A DNA stretch of 7,096 nt from Bacillota bacterium (GTDB lineage Bacteria; Bacillota; Limnochordia; Darwinibacteriales; Darwinibacteriaceae): assembly GCA_012799115.1 (NCBI GenBank), contig JAAZLY010000092.1, positions 1-7,096 on the forward strand. Reading direction: 5' to 3'. Position 1 is the first letter of the stretch. Every line of letters starts with the position of its first letter. Shown piece after piece: positions 1-6,410 of the stretch. A model generated the notes under the pieces. That model saw nothing but the letters and a program-made list of their open reading frames with translations. It was not told the DNA's origin and searched no databases. Both the position numbers and the translations under genes were made by a program.

Positions 1-669
1 GAAGCAGGACAATCTGCTTTTGGTGACGTGTATGCTTGGTTTAGGGATATCCTCTTTTGGCCCCTAGAGGCCCTGGGTGAGGAGGAAGGCCTGACGGAAG
101 AGAGCAAAAAGCGAATGAAGGGCAAGATCCTCGCTCGGCTCACCGAAGAGGCAGCCAAACTCGATCCAGCTACAACCACGGTAGTTGCCTTGGATTGGTT
201 GAATGGCAGACGCACTCCCTATGCCGATCAAGAACTGAAGGGTGCCTTGGTAGGTTTGACTCTGGGAACGGATGCGCCTCGTATCTTTAGAGCTCTAGTA
301 GAGGCAACCGCCTTTGGGGCCCGGGCAATTGTAGAGCGTTTCCGAGACGAAGGTCTTAAGATCGATGAAGTGATTGCCCAGGGCGGAATACCAGGTAAGA
401 ATCCCTTTGTGATGCAAGTTACCGCAGATGTTCTAAACATGCCGGTGAAAGTTGTCAAGTCTGATCAGTCGGTGGCCTTGGGGGCCGCGATGTTTGGAGC
501 CGTGGCAGCAGGCGTGTTTGCAACAGCCTATGAAGCGCAGGAAGCGATGGAAAGCGGTTATTCGAAAGTCTACACTCCAGAACCTGCCAGCGTGAAGCGG
601 TATCAGGATCTGTATGAAACATATCTATCGATTGGAGAAGAGCTGTCGGCCACATTGCGGAGGCTCTAA
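1..669 (+). CDS. araB: Ribulokinase, C-terminal part (5' end outside window)
   Basis: This is the C-terminal 222 residues of L-ribulokinase, a cytoplasmic FGGY-family sugar kinase that phosphorylates L-ribulose with ATP to L-ribulose 5-phosphate. The frame is open from base 1, and the residues before the GTG at 28 (EAGQSAFGD) fit the family, so that GTG is internal and not a start. Visible family signatures are DWLNGRRTP at residues 65-73 of the fragment, the glycine-rich GGIPGKN at 128-134 and the GAAMFGA stretch near 161-167, typical of the nucleotide-binding FGGY_C domain. Family members are about 560 residues, so roughly 340 N-terminal residues lie off the left edge. The stop is followed after 12 nt by araD, with araD's Shine-Dalgarno beginning at the stop codon, which indicates co-transcription. 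Other FGGY kinases (xylulokinase, glycerol kinase) are less likely given the motifs and the araD-araA context. Confidence 0.95.
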   Translation, partial: EAGQSAFGDVYAWFRDILFWPLEALGEEEGLTEESKKRMKGKILARLTEEAAKLDPATTTVVALDWLNGRRTPYADQELKGALVGLTLGTDAPRIFRALVEATAFGARAIVERFRDEGLKIDEVIAQGGIPGKNPFVMQVTADVLNMPVKVVKSDQSVALGAAMFGAVAAGVFATAYEAQEAMESGYSKVYTPEPASVKRYQDLYETYLSIGEELSATLRRL

Positions 670-675
670 AGGAGG
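670..675 (+). promoter_or_regulatory. Ribosome binding site of araD
   Basis: AGGAGG lies directly behind the araB stop codon, 6 nt before a GTG. It fixes the GTG at 682 as the araD start. Confidence 0.85.
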
Positions 676-681
676 GGGAAC

Positions 682-1371
682 GTGCTAGAACACCTTAAGC
701 AAGAAGTCCTGATCGCCAATCAGGAGCTACAGAAGCAAAAGCTAGTCATTTATACATGGGGAAATGTAAGCGGTATTGATCGGGAGCAAGGTTTGATCGT
801 TATTAAGCCCAGTGGTGTAGCTTATGATGATCTCACTGCGGAAGATATGGTCGTTCTCGATCTTGATGGGAACATAGTCGAAGGTAGGCTACGCCCTTCC
901 TCTGACACTCCTACCCATTTAGAACTTTACCGGCAATTTGCAGGAATCGGGGGTGTTGTCCACACCCATTCGCTGTGGGCAACCGTCTGGGCACAGGCCT
1001 GCCAGGAGATACCGTGTCGCGGCACCACGCATGCGGATTACTTTTACGGAACCATACCTTGTACCCGCCCTTTGACACCTGAGGAAGTGGCTGAAGATTA
1101 TGAGCTGAATACAGGCAGGGTTGTTGTGGAACGGTTCCAAACGATTAAGTATCAAGAGATGCCTGCAGTCCTAGTAGCCGAACACGCTCCATTTACCTGG
1201 GGTAAGGATCCCCATGAGGCAGTTCACAACAGCGTTGTTCTAGAGCAGGTAGCTCAGATGGCCTTTATGACTAGGCAACTTTCGGGTCATGATGGTCCCA
1301 TATCTGAACACGTTCTTGAAAAGCATTACTTGCGCAAGCATGGTCCACATGCTTACTATGGTCAAAGCTAA
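682..1371 (+). CDS. araD: L-ribulose-5-phosphate 4-epimerase
   Basis: AraD is a cytoplasmic, metal-dependent class II aldolase-like enzyme. It interconverts L-ribulose 5-phosphate and D-xylulose 5-phosphate, the last step feeding arabinose into the pentose phosphate pathway. The 229-residue product is close to the 231 residues of E. coli AraD. Visible features are GNVS at 27-30, the phosphate-binding SG at 44-45 and SS at 73-74, and metal ligands His94 and His96 (HTH) and His168. The acid/base candidates are Asp119 and the second Tyr (226) of the C-terminal YYGQ. These match the E. coli active-site set as I recall it. The start is GTG, set by a strong AGGAGG 6 nt upstream. The gene is flanked by 12 nt to araB and 13 nt to araA, so it is part of one operon. 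Ascorbate-pathway paralogues (UlaF/SgbE) share this fold, but araA and araB as neighbours favour AraD. Confidence 0.95.
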   Translation: MLEHLKQEVLIANQELQKQKLVIYTWGNVSGIDREQGLIVIKPSGVAYDDLTAEDMVVLDLDGNIVEGRLRPSSDTPTHLELYRQFAGIGGVVHTHSLWATVWAQACQEIPCRGTTHADYFYGTIPCTRPLTPEEVAEDYELNTGRVVVERFQTIKYQEMPAVLVAEHAPFTWGKDPHEAVHNSVVLEQVAQMAFMTRQLSGHDGPISEHVLEKHYLRKHGPHAYYGQS

Positions 1372-1377
1372 AGGAGG
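1372..1377 (+). promoter_or_regulatory. Ribosome binding site of araA
   Basis: AGGAGG immediately follows the araD stop and sits 7 nt before the ATG at 1385. It decides the araA start against longer in-frame ATG options at 1289 and 1352 that overlap the end of araD. Confidence 0.9.
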
Positions 1378-1384
1378 AGAGAAA

Positions 1385-2899
1385 ATGGCGTTGGATTTGA
1401 ATTTAAAGGAGCTCCAAGTATGGTTTGTTACTGGGAGCCAGCATCTTTACGGAGAGGAAGCACTTAGACAGGTAGAAGAGGATGCCCAGAAAGTTGCCCA
1501 ATCCCTAAACGATGTAGCAGAAATTCCTGTCAGTATTGTGTATAAACCGGTATTGACCACCTCTGATTCCATTCGAAGACTGATGGCTGAGGCTAATGCA
1601 GATGAACAATGTATAGGTCTTATGATGTGGATGCACACATTTTCCCCTGCACGGATGTGGATTGCTGGCCTAAACTTGCTCAACAAACCATATCTCCATT
1701 TCCACACCCAATATTACCGGGACATTCCCTGGGCGGAGATCGATATGGATTACATGAATCTCCATCAATCAGCCCATGGCGATCGGGAGTTTGGCTTTAT
1801 TAACACCCGTATGCGTAAGAACCGTAAGGTAGTGGTGGGGCATTGGCAAGATCCTGAGGCTTTGCAGGAAGTAGCCACTTGGACCAGGGTGGCAGCAGCC
1901 TGGCATGATGGCCAGGGGGCAAAGATCGCTCGCTTTGGTGACAATATGCGTGATGTTGCGGTGACGGAAGGTAATAAGGTGGCCGCTCAGATTCAATTTG
2001 GCTATGAGGTCAATGCCTATTCTTTGGGTGAACTTCTCCCGCATATAGAGGCAGCTACAGAAGGGCAGATCAACGCACTCCTTGAGGAATACGAAGCAAG
2101 TTACACCTTAACAGATCGGGTTCGGGAGGGAGGAGCCAAGCGAGAAGCCCTCAGGGAATCTGCCCGAATTGAGGTGGGATTGCGGTCCTTCCTGAAAGAG
2201 GGAGGTTTCAAAGGGTTTACGACCAACTTTGAGGACCTTATTGGTCTAAAGCAACTCCCAGGTCTAGCCGTTCAGCGTGTAATGAATGAAGGATACGGGT
2301 TCGGTGCAGAAGGTGACTGGAAGACGGCAGCCCTCCTGCGGGCTATGAAGGTGATGAATGTAGGGCTTAGAGGCGGCACATCGTTTATGGAAGACTATGT
2401 GTATCATCTCGATCCAGCTGGGAGCCGGATCTTAGGTGCCCACATGCTTGAAGTATGTGAATCGATTGCAGCAGATAAGCCCGTCCTAGATGTGCAGGCT
2501 CTGGATATCGGCGGCAAAGATAACCCAGCCCGCCTGATTTTCACAGCCCCTGCGGGTCCGGCAGTTTGCGCCTCACTCATTGATTTAGGCAATCGGTTCA
2601 GGATGATTGTGAACAAAGTGGATGTTGTAACTCCACCTGCCGATTTGCCGAAGCTACCCGTGGCCCGGGTTCTCTGGGATCCGAAGCCAAACCTAAAAGT
2701 GGCTGCCGAAAGTTGGATCTTAGCTGGCGGAGCCCACCACTCTGTCTTTAGTCAGGCCCTTACAGCAGAGTATGTCGAAGACTATTGTGAGATGGCCGGT
2801 ATTGAGTATGTCTTGATTGATGAAGATACCGAAGTTCGCAAACTCAAACAAGACCTACGTCTAGGGGAAGTCTATTATCACATTGCCAAAGGTTTATAG
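1385..2899 (+). CDS. araA: L-arabinose isomerase
   Basis: AraA is a cytoplasmic Mn2+-dependent ketol isomerase that converts L-arabinose to L-ribulose, the first step of the pathway. From the ATG at 1385 the product is 504 residues, against about 500 in E. coli and B. subtilis. The N-terminal VWFVTGSQHLYGEE (12-25) is an AraA hallmark. The catalytic and metal-binding residues are all present: Glu309 in EGDWK, Glu336 in FMEDY, His353 in GAHMLEV, and the His451-His452 pair in GGAHH. The first three match E. coli Glu306, Glu333 and His350 in spacing. The CMWMHTFSPA-type loop appears here as MMWMHTFSPA (80-89). The gene is last in the araB-araD-araA unit and is followed by an intrinsic terminator. 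Nothing suggests truncation or frameshift. Confidence 0.98.
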   Translation: MALDLNLKELQVWFVTGSQHLYGEEALRQVEEDAQKVAQSLNDVAEIPVSIVYKPVLTTSDSIRRLMAEANADEQCIGLMMWMHTFSPARMWIAGLNLLNKPYLHFHTQYYRDIPWAEIDMDYMNLHQSAHGDREFGFINTRMRKNRKVVVGHWQDPEALQEVATWTRVAAAWHDGQGAKIARFGDNMRDVAVTEGNKVAAQIQFGYEVNAYSLGELLPHIEAATEGQINALLEEYEASYTLTDRVREGGAKREALRESARIEVGLRSFLKEGGFKGFTTNFEDLIGLKQLPGLAVQRVMNEGYGFGAEGDWKTAALLRAMKVMNVGLRGGTSFMEDYVYHLDPAGSRILGAHMLEVCESIAADKPVLDVQALDIGGKDNPARLIFTAPAGPAVCASLIDLGNRFRMIVNKVDVVTPPADLPKLPVARVLWDPKPNLKVAAESWILAGGAHHSVFSQALTAEYVEDYCEMAGIEYVLIDEDTEVRKLKQDLRLGEVYYHIAKGL

Positions 2900-2925
2900 T
2901 GTTGTGTAGCTCTCCATAGATACGT

Positions 2926-2960
2926 AAAATGCGACCGCAGAATGCTGTGGTCGCATTTTT
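2926..2960 (+). terminator. Intrinsic terminator of the araBDA unit
   Basis: A 15-bp stem pairs 2926-2940 with 2945-2959 around the 4-nt loop AATG. All positions pair, with a single G-U wobble, and the stem ends in a run of T. It starts 26 nt after the araA stop. Because the stem begins with AAAA and ends with TTTT, it could also act on transcription from the opposite strand, but no gene here needs that. Confidence 0.92.
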
Positions 2961-2964
2961 GCGT

Positions 2965-2978
2965 TTGCGATCTCGCAA
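2965..2978. promoter_or_regulatory. Inverted repeat, possible operator
   Basis: TTGCGA and TCGCAA are perfect 6-nt inverted arms separated by TC. The repeat lies 5 nt after the araA terminator and about 215 nt upstream of the binding-protein start. The size and symmetry fit a dimeric repressor site, but it does not resemble the B. subtilis AraR operator as I know it. It may be chance. Confidence 0.25.
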
Positions 2979-3132
2979 CAAGGATTTGGAGGAAATCCGG
3001 AGACATCTGGGTAGCTATTATTACAAATGTGTTTCAATCGTAAACTAAGCTTTAGGGATAGGCAGGAATGTTTTCTCTTCCATAGAACTAAATTTGAATG
3101 TATTACTTAGTTGCGGGTCAGCTCGCGTTCGA

Positions 3133-3183
3133 AATTCGCCGATTTGATCGAGGGTCTGTCCCCTACACAATTCACCGATTGGA
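3133..3183. repeat. Imperfect 15-nt direct repeat upstream of binding protein
   Basis: AATTCGCCGATTTGA (3133-3147) recurs as AATTCACCGATTGGA (3169-3183), 13 of 15 positions identical, with a 36-nt period. The second copy runs into the Shine-Dalgarno sequence. This could be a tandem regulator site or chance similarity. Confidence 0.4.
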
Positions 3184-3186
3184 GGG
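3181..3186 (+). promoter_or_regulatory. Ribosome binding site of the solute-binding protein
   Basis: GGAGGG sits 6 nt before the ATG at 3193 and only 3 nt before the in-frame TTG at 3190, so the ATG is chosen as start. Confidence 0.85.
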
Positions 3187-3192
3187 AAATTG

Positions 3193-4536
3193 ATGAACAG
3201 GAAGACTGGTTGGATTATTTTGTTGATGTTGGTTCTGGTGATCGGTACGTGTGGGACTGCACTAGCTAAGACCACCATTACTTGGTGGATCAATCCATGG
3301 AGAATTGCCCCACCGGGAATGGATGAATCCACGGCACCAACGGCCGAGGACTTCCCCCGCTGGGCGAGTGAGGAGTTTATGCGCCTCAATCCTGATGTTG
3401 AAGTGGTGTGGGAAGTAGTCACAAATCAGGGATTCGATGAGAAGATCTCTGCTTCCATCTTGGCCCGTCGTACACCGGACGTAATGAAGGATCTCGTCTT
3501 TCGGAAGGAATGGGCTGAGAGAGGTTTGCTTGAACCCATCGATGATTATATTTCTGCCGAAGATATGGAAGACTGGTATGACTATACTCTAGAAAAAGGT
3601 TTCATCAACGGTCAGCATTTCATCTTCCCTTGGAACAACTCGAATAACGGAATGGGCAATGCCATGTTGCTTAATCCGGCTATTTTCGCTGAGCGAGGTG
3701 TAGAACTTCCAGCACTACCAAGTAGATCTTGGACATTTGACGAGTTTCTTGCTGCCGCAAAACAGCTTTCCTATGATTCTGATGGCGATGGAGTGAATGA
3801 TTACTTCGCCTTGTCCTTTGCCGCTAGTGACCTGCTAAATAGTACAGCTTGGTTGCACGTCTTTGGCGGTCGTATGTTTAATGATGACGAAACAGAGGTT
3901 ATCCTCAACAGCCCAGAGGCTGTAGCTGGCTTGCAGTTCATGGTGGATGCCATTTATGAATATGAGATTGCGCCGAAAGGTGCCGAAGGTATGGGCATCT
4001 ATGACGTGATCGGCCTCTTCCATCAGGGACGGACTGCCATCGGCTATGGTGGACCTTACGAAATCGGTCGGATTGATCGCTATGTGAATGAAGGTCAACT
4101 GCAAAATGCATTTGATGTCCATATCGCCCCTTATCCACATCTACCGGAAGTCGGGCAGATTGCCCATCATACCAGCGGCGGATTCATCGTCTTCCGTCAG
4201 GATGATGCGGAGAAACGGGATAAGGTCATGGAGTTTGCCAACTTCCTGACCAATTTCGAAAATACTGCAGCCCTTAAGACCCTCTTGTATGTGACTGCAC
4301 GCAAGTCCGCGAATGAGGTCATCTACCAAGATAGCAAGTTCGCAGATGAAATCAGTGTCTATATGCAGGCCATCGACAACGGTGTTCCGTATTTTGGAAG
4401 TGCGGACGTGAATTTCTCCCCGGCAGAGCCGTTCTTACAGGCTGCCTTTGAAGCTGCATTTTCTAGAACGAAGACTCCCCAGGAGGCTCTGGATGACTTT
4501 GTTAAGGAAGCAAATCGCGTGCTGTTTGGACGTTAG
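3193..4536 (+). CDS. Carbohydrate ABC transporter substrate-binding protein (family 1)
   Basis: This is an extracytoplasmic sugar-binding protein that delivers ligand to the two permeases encoded downstream. The 447-residue length is typical of CUT1 binding proteins. It opens with a signal peptide: Arg3-Lys4, a hydrophobic core at about 7-20, and a likely type I cleavage after ALA (23-25). The mature protein begins KTTITWW, a strand common at the start of this fold. DSDGDGVND (195-203) is a Ca2+-loop-like stretch often seen in these proteins. Cys20 precedes the cleavage site, but IGTC is a poor lipobox, so I call it non-lipoprotein. The TSGGFIVF stretch in the C-terminal half is also family-like. 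The neighbouring araBDA suggests arabinose or arabino-oligosaccharides, a role like B. subtilis AraN, but the ligand cannot be read from sequence. A 90-nt gap with a hairpin separates it from the first permease. Confidence 0.9.
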   Translation: MNRKTGWIILLMLVLVIGTCGTALAKTTITWWINPWRIAPPGMDESTAPTAEDFPRWASEEFMRLNPDVEVVWEVVTNQGFDEKISASILARRTPDVMKDLVFRKEWAERGLLEPIDDYISAEDMEDWYDYTLEKGFINGQHFIFPWNNSNNGMGNAMLLNPAIFAERGVELPALPSRSWTFDEFLAAAKQLSYDSDGDGVNDYFALSFAASDLLNSTAWLHVFGGRMFNDDETEVILNSPEAVAGLQFMVDAIYEYEIAPKGAEGMGIYDVIGLFHQGRTAIGYGGPYEIGRIDRYVNEGQLQNAFDVHIAPYPHLPEVGQIAHHTSGGFIVFRQDDAEKRDKVMEFANFLTNFENTAALKTLLYVTARKSANEVIYQDSKFADEISVYMQAIDNGVPYFGSADVNFSPAEPFLQAAFEAAFSRTKTPQEALDDFVKEANRVLFGR

Positions 4537-4557
4537 AACGTAAGGTCTGTGTATGAA

Positions 4558-4587
4558 CTCTAGGGAGCCATTATGGGCTCCCTAGAG
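4558..4587 (+). terminator. Hairpin between binding protein and first permease
   Basis: A perfect 12-bp stem pairs CTCTAGGGAGCC (4558-4569) with GGCTCCCTAGAG (4576-4587) around a 6-nt loop. Only TTT follows, not a full T-run, so it is at best a leaky terminator. It may instead protect the upstream message from 3' exonucleases. Either role would give more binding protein than permease, a known pattern in such operons. Confidence 0.7.
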
Positions 4588-4611
4588 GTTTCTAGGCAAT
4601 TCTTTTAGGGA

Positions 4612-4617
4612 GAGGGG
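4612..4617 (+). promoter_or_regulatory. Ribosome binding site of first permease
   Basis: GAGGGG lies 9 nt before the TTG at 4627. It is the only purine-rich site in range and supports the unusual TTG start; the next in-frame Met is inside the first membrane segment. Confidence 0.7.
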
Positions 4618-4626
4618 CTTTTTCTC

Positions 4627-5517
4627 TTGGTAGCATTACGTCAACTCGGGAAACGTGTCTTCAAAGCCCGGTGGGCTTATTTCTTTATTCTACCCAACCT
4701 TATATTTTACGCAGTGTTCTTTCTTCTTCCCGTTGCGTGGTCTATGGTACTTTCCTTCTTAGATTATCAGTGGTGGGGCATTGAGTTTGTGGGGTTTGCC
4801 AATTACTCCAAAGTGTTTGCGGATCCGATCTTCTGGAAAGCTGTCGTAAACACAGCGTACTATACCTTGGGAGTGGTTCCCTTGTGGCTGGGGAAGGCTT
4901 TGATTATTTCCGCCCTGATTTTCCCTTTCCGCAAGCCTCTGCAAACATTCTTTAAGGCTGCTTTCTACTTGCCTCATGTAACCTCTGCAGTTATCTTGTC
5001 TATGATTTGGTTATGGATTTATAACCCACCCTTTGGGTTGCTTAACTATGTCTTGGGCTTTTTTGGCGTTGATCCTGTGGCTTGGCTGGGCAATACACTA
5101 ACAGCTATGCCCTCTTTGATATTGATGCAGGTTGTGATGGGAGGCGGTTCCTCCATTGTCCTTATTTCGGCTGCCATGAATGGAATTCCCACGTACCTCT
5201 ATGAAGCGGCAGAACTCGATGGAGCCAGGCCTTTCCAGGTCTTTATGCGTGTAACCTTACCTCTTTTGAAGCCCACTTTGCTTTACCTGGTTGTTACAGG
5301 TACAATCAACTCGTTCCAGGTCTTCACCAACATCTATCTTATGACCAGGGGAGGACCTCAGTTTTCTACCACAACCATTGTCTATATGATCTATGACACA
5401 GCCTTCAAGCAATTCCAATTCGGCCCGGCTTCTGCCATGGCCATGGTATTGTTTGTGCTCACGGCGATTTTTGCCCTTGTGCAATTTCGCTGGCTGGGTC
5501 AAGAAGTAGAGTACTAG
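4627..5517 (+). CDS. Sugar ABC transporter permease, MalF/UgpA type
   Basis: This is an inner-membrane subunit of a CUT1 sugar importer that forms the translocation pore with the next gene's product. The 296-residue protein has about six membrane segments (roughly 17-45, 77-100, 110-133, 160-182, 217-240 and 265-288). Its EAA loop reads EAAELDGA (193-200) followed by LPLLKP (211-216), the site that docks on the ATPase. A short basic N-terminus precedes the first helix, and there is no long periplasmic insert as in E. coli MalF, so it resembles the compact UgpA/AraP/MsmF group. The start is TTG. The stop codon overlaps the next gene's Shine-Dalgarno, indicating coupled expression. An AraP-like role in arabinose uptake is inferred from context; the fold assignment is firm. 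Confidence 0.93.
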   Translation: MVALRQLGKRVFKARWAYFFILPNLIFYAVFFLLPVAWSMVLSFLDYQWWGIEFVGFANYSKVFADPIFWKAVVNTAYYTLGVVPLWLGKALIISALIFPFRKPLQTFFKAAFYLPHVTSAVILSMIWLWIYNPPFGLLNYVLGFFGVDPVAWLGNTLTAMPSLILMQVVMGGGSSIVLISAAMNGIPTYLYEAAELDGARPFQVFMRVTLPLLKPTLLYLVVTGTINSFQVFTNIYLMTRGGPQFSTTTIVYMIYDTAFKQFQFGPASAMAMVLFVLTAIFALVQFRWLGQEVEY

Positions 5518-5524
5518 GAGGTGG
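5516..5524 (+). promoter_or_regulatory. Ribosome binding site of second permease
   Basis: AGGAGGTGG overlaps the stop codon of the first permease. It places the start at the ATG at 5530; the GTG at 5521 lies inside the site itself and is rejected as start. Confidence 0.88.
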
Positions 5525-5529
5525 CAAAG

Positions 5530-6366
5530 ATGTTAGTTGATGATAAGAAGACTCGCACTGGACACTATATCTCGTTTGTTCTTCTCTTGGGTGCAGCAGC
5601 TCTGGCTTTATTACCCCTTTATTGGATGGTAGTAACCGCCTTGCAACAACCAACCTTGACTGTCACCTTTCCACCGGAATGGTTCCCCTCGAACCCGACG
5701 TTCCTCAACTTCTCCCGGTTCTTGGAGCGTCCCCATGTCTTTCGTTGGACGACCAATAGTCTCTTGATTTCCCTGGCGGTTACAGGAGTTCAGGTATTTA
5801 CCTGTGCCATGGCAGGCTATGCCTTTGCCAAGAAACAGTTCCCAGGGGGTAACTTCATCTTCTATTTGTATATTGCCTCCATGATGATTCCAGGACAGGT
5901 AACGCTAGTTCCCCTCTTCTTGATCATGAGTAGGCTCAATTTCCTCGATAGCTATTGGGGGCTAATTCTTCCAGGAATTGCTGGTCCCTTTGGGGTCTTT
6001 CTGATGAAACAGTTCCTCGCTACTTTACCCACCGAACTGATTGAGGCTGCCATTATCGACGGATGTGGGGAGTGGCAGACCTTTGTCAGAGTCATCTTGC
6101 CCCTAGCCAAGCCGGGACTTGCGGTCCTTGGGATCTTTACGTTTATGGGCCAGTGGAACGAGTTCTTGTGGCCGTTGATTGTCACGAACTCTTCGAGCAT
6201 GCGTACCTTGCCTGTGGGATTAGCTCTCCTGCAGGAGGAGCTGCCGATGCAATATGGTCTTTTGATGGCAGGCGCCACATTTGCTGCCATTCCCATGATC
6301 GTGATTTTCTTGATGTTCCAAAAGTACTTCCTCAAAGGCATTACCGTCGGGGCCCTGAAGGGATAA
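5530..6366 (+). CDS. Sugar ABC transporter permease, MalG/UgpE type
   Basis: This is the second pore subunit of the CUT1 importer. From the ATG at 5530 it has 278 residues, the usual size for MalG-type subunits. The first membrane helix spans about 14-38. A second runs at about 76-98 (TNSLLISLAV through GYAFAKK), and the remaining helices follow at about 108-133, 137-157, 187-207 and 240-263. The EAA loop is EAAIIDGC (172-179) followed by LPLAKPG, with Cys where Ala is usual at the last position. GQWNEFLWPL and the C-terminal KYFLKGITVGALKG are strongly typical of this family. It lies 12 nt behind its partner and 44 nt ahead of a HAD phosphatase gene. An AraQ-like role is suggested by the araBDA neighbours but not proved by sequence. 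Confidence 0.93.
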   Translation: MLVDDKKTRTGHYISFVLLLGAAALALLPLYWMVVTALQQPTLTVTFPPEWFPSNPTFLNFSRFLERPHVFRWTTNSLLISLAVTGVQVFTCAMAGYAFAKKQFPGGNFIFYLYIASMMIPGQVTLVPLFLIMSRLNFLDSYWGLILPGIAGPFGVFLMKQFLATLPTELIEAAIIDGCGEWQTFVRVILPLAKPGLAVLGIFTFMGQWNEFLWPLIVTNSSSMRTLPVGLALLQEELPMQYGLLMAGATFAAIPMIVIFLMFQKYFLKGITVGALKG

Positions 6367-6410
6367 AGACAGGATATCGAATCGGTTCGTCAAATAGAAA
6401 GGGTTAATGT

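Larger units (their letters stand above)
2961..3192. other. Noncoding region between araA terminator and transporter genes
   Basis: No plausible gene is present. The stretch carries the inverted repeat TTGCGA-TC-TCGCAA (2965-2978), a small inverted repeat GGATTT/AAATCC (2982-2998), and an imperfect direct repeat (3133-3147 and 3169-3183). It presumably holds the promoter for the transporter genes. A TATTAT hexamer at 3016-3021 resembles a -10 box, but I find no matching -35 element at normal spacing, so no promoter is called. Confidence 0.5.

Noticed and set aside
1289..1384. Longer araA start adding 32 residues
   Set aside because: It overlaps the conserved end of araD, lacks a ribosome binding site, and the AGGAGG at 1372-1377 fits the ATG at 1385.
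2982..2998. GGATTT-GGAGG-AAATCC as a riboswitch or leader element
   Set aside because: It is a lone 6-bp stem with no larger fold that I can see, and no start codon or gene follows the GGAGG in the loop.
3016..3021. TATTAT as a -10 promoter box
   Set aside because: It matches five of six positions, but the sequence 16-18 nt upstream does not resemble a -35 box.
3031..3045. GTTT-N7-AAAC as a LacI-family operator or catabolite-response (cre) site
   Set aside because: The arms are only 4 nt and the central CG of such operators is not matched; too weak to call.
3190..3192. TTG start for the binding protein
   Set aside because: Only 3 nt separate it from the GGAGGG, while the adjacent ATG at 3193 has normal spacing.
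3045..3422. 125-codon open frame on the - strand across the binding-protein start
   Set aside because: It is antisense to a clear signal peptide and SBP gene, has a low-complexity unfamiliar product, and is a shadow frame.
5521..5529. GTG start for the second permease
   Set aside because: The GTG is part of the Shine-Dalgarno sequence; the ATG at 5530 has proper spacing.
6378..6389. CGAA-TCGG-TTCG hairpin between the second permease and the HAD gene
   Set aside because: A 4-bp stem without a T-run is too weak for a terminator.
6063..6407. 114-codon + strand frame inside the second permease
   Set aside because: It overlaps the conserved EAA loop and C-terminus of the permease in another frame and shows no recognisable domain.
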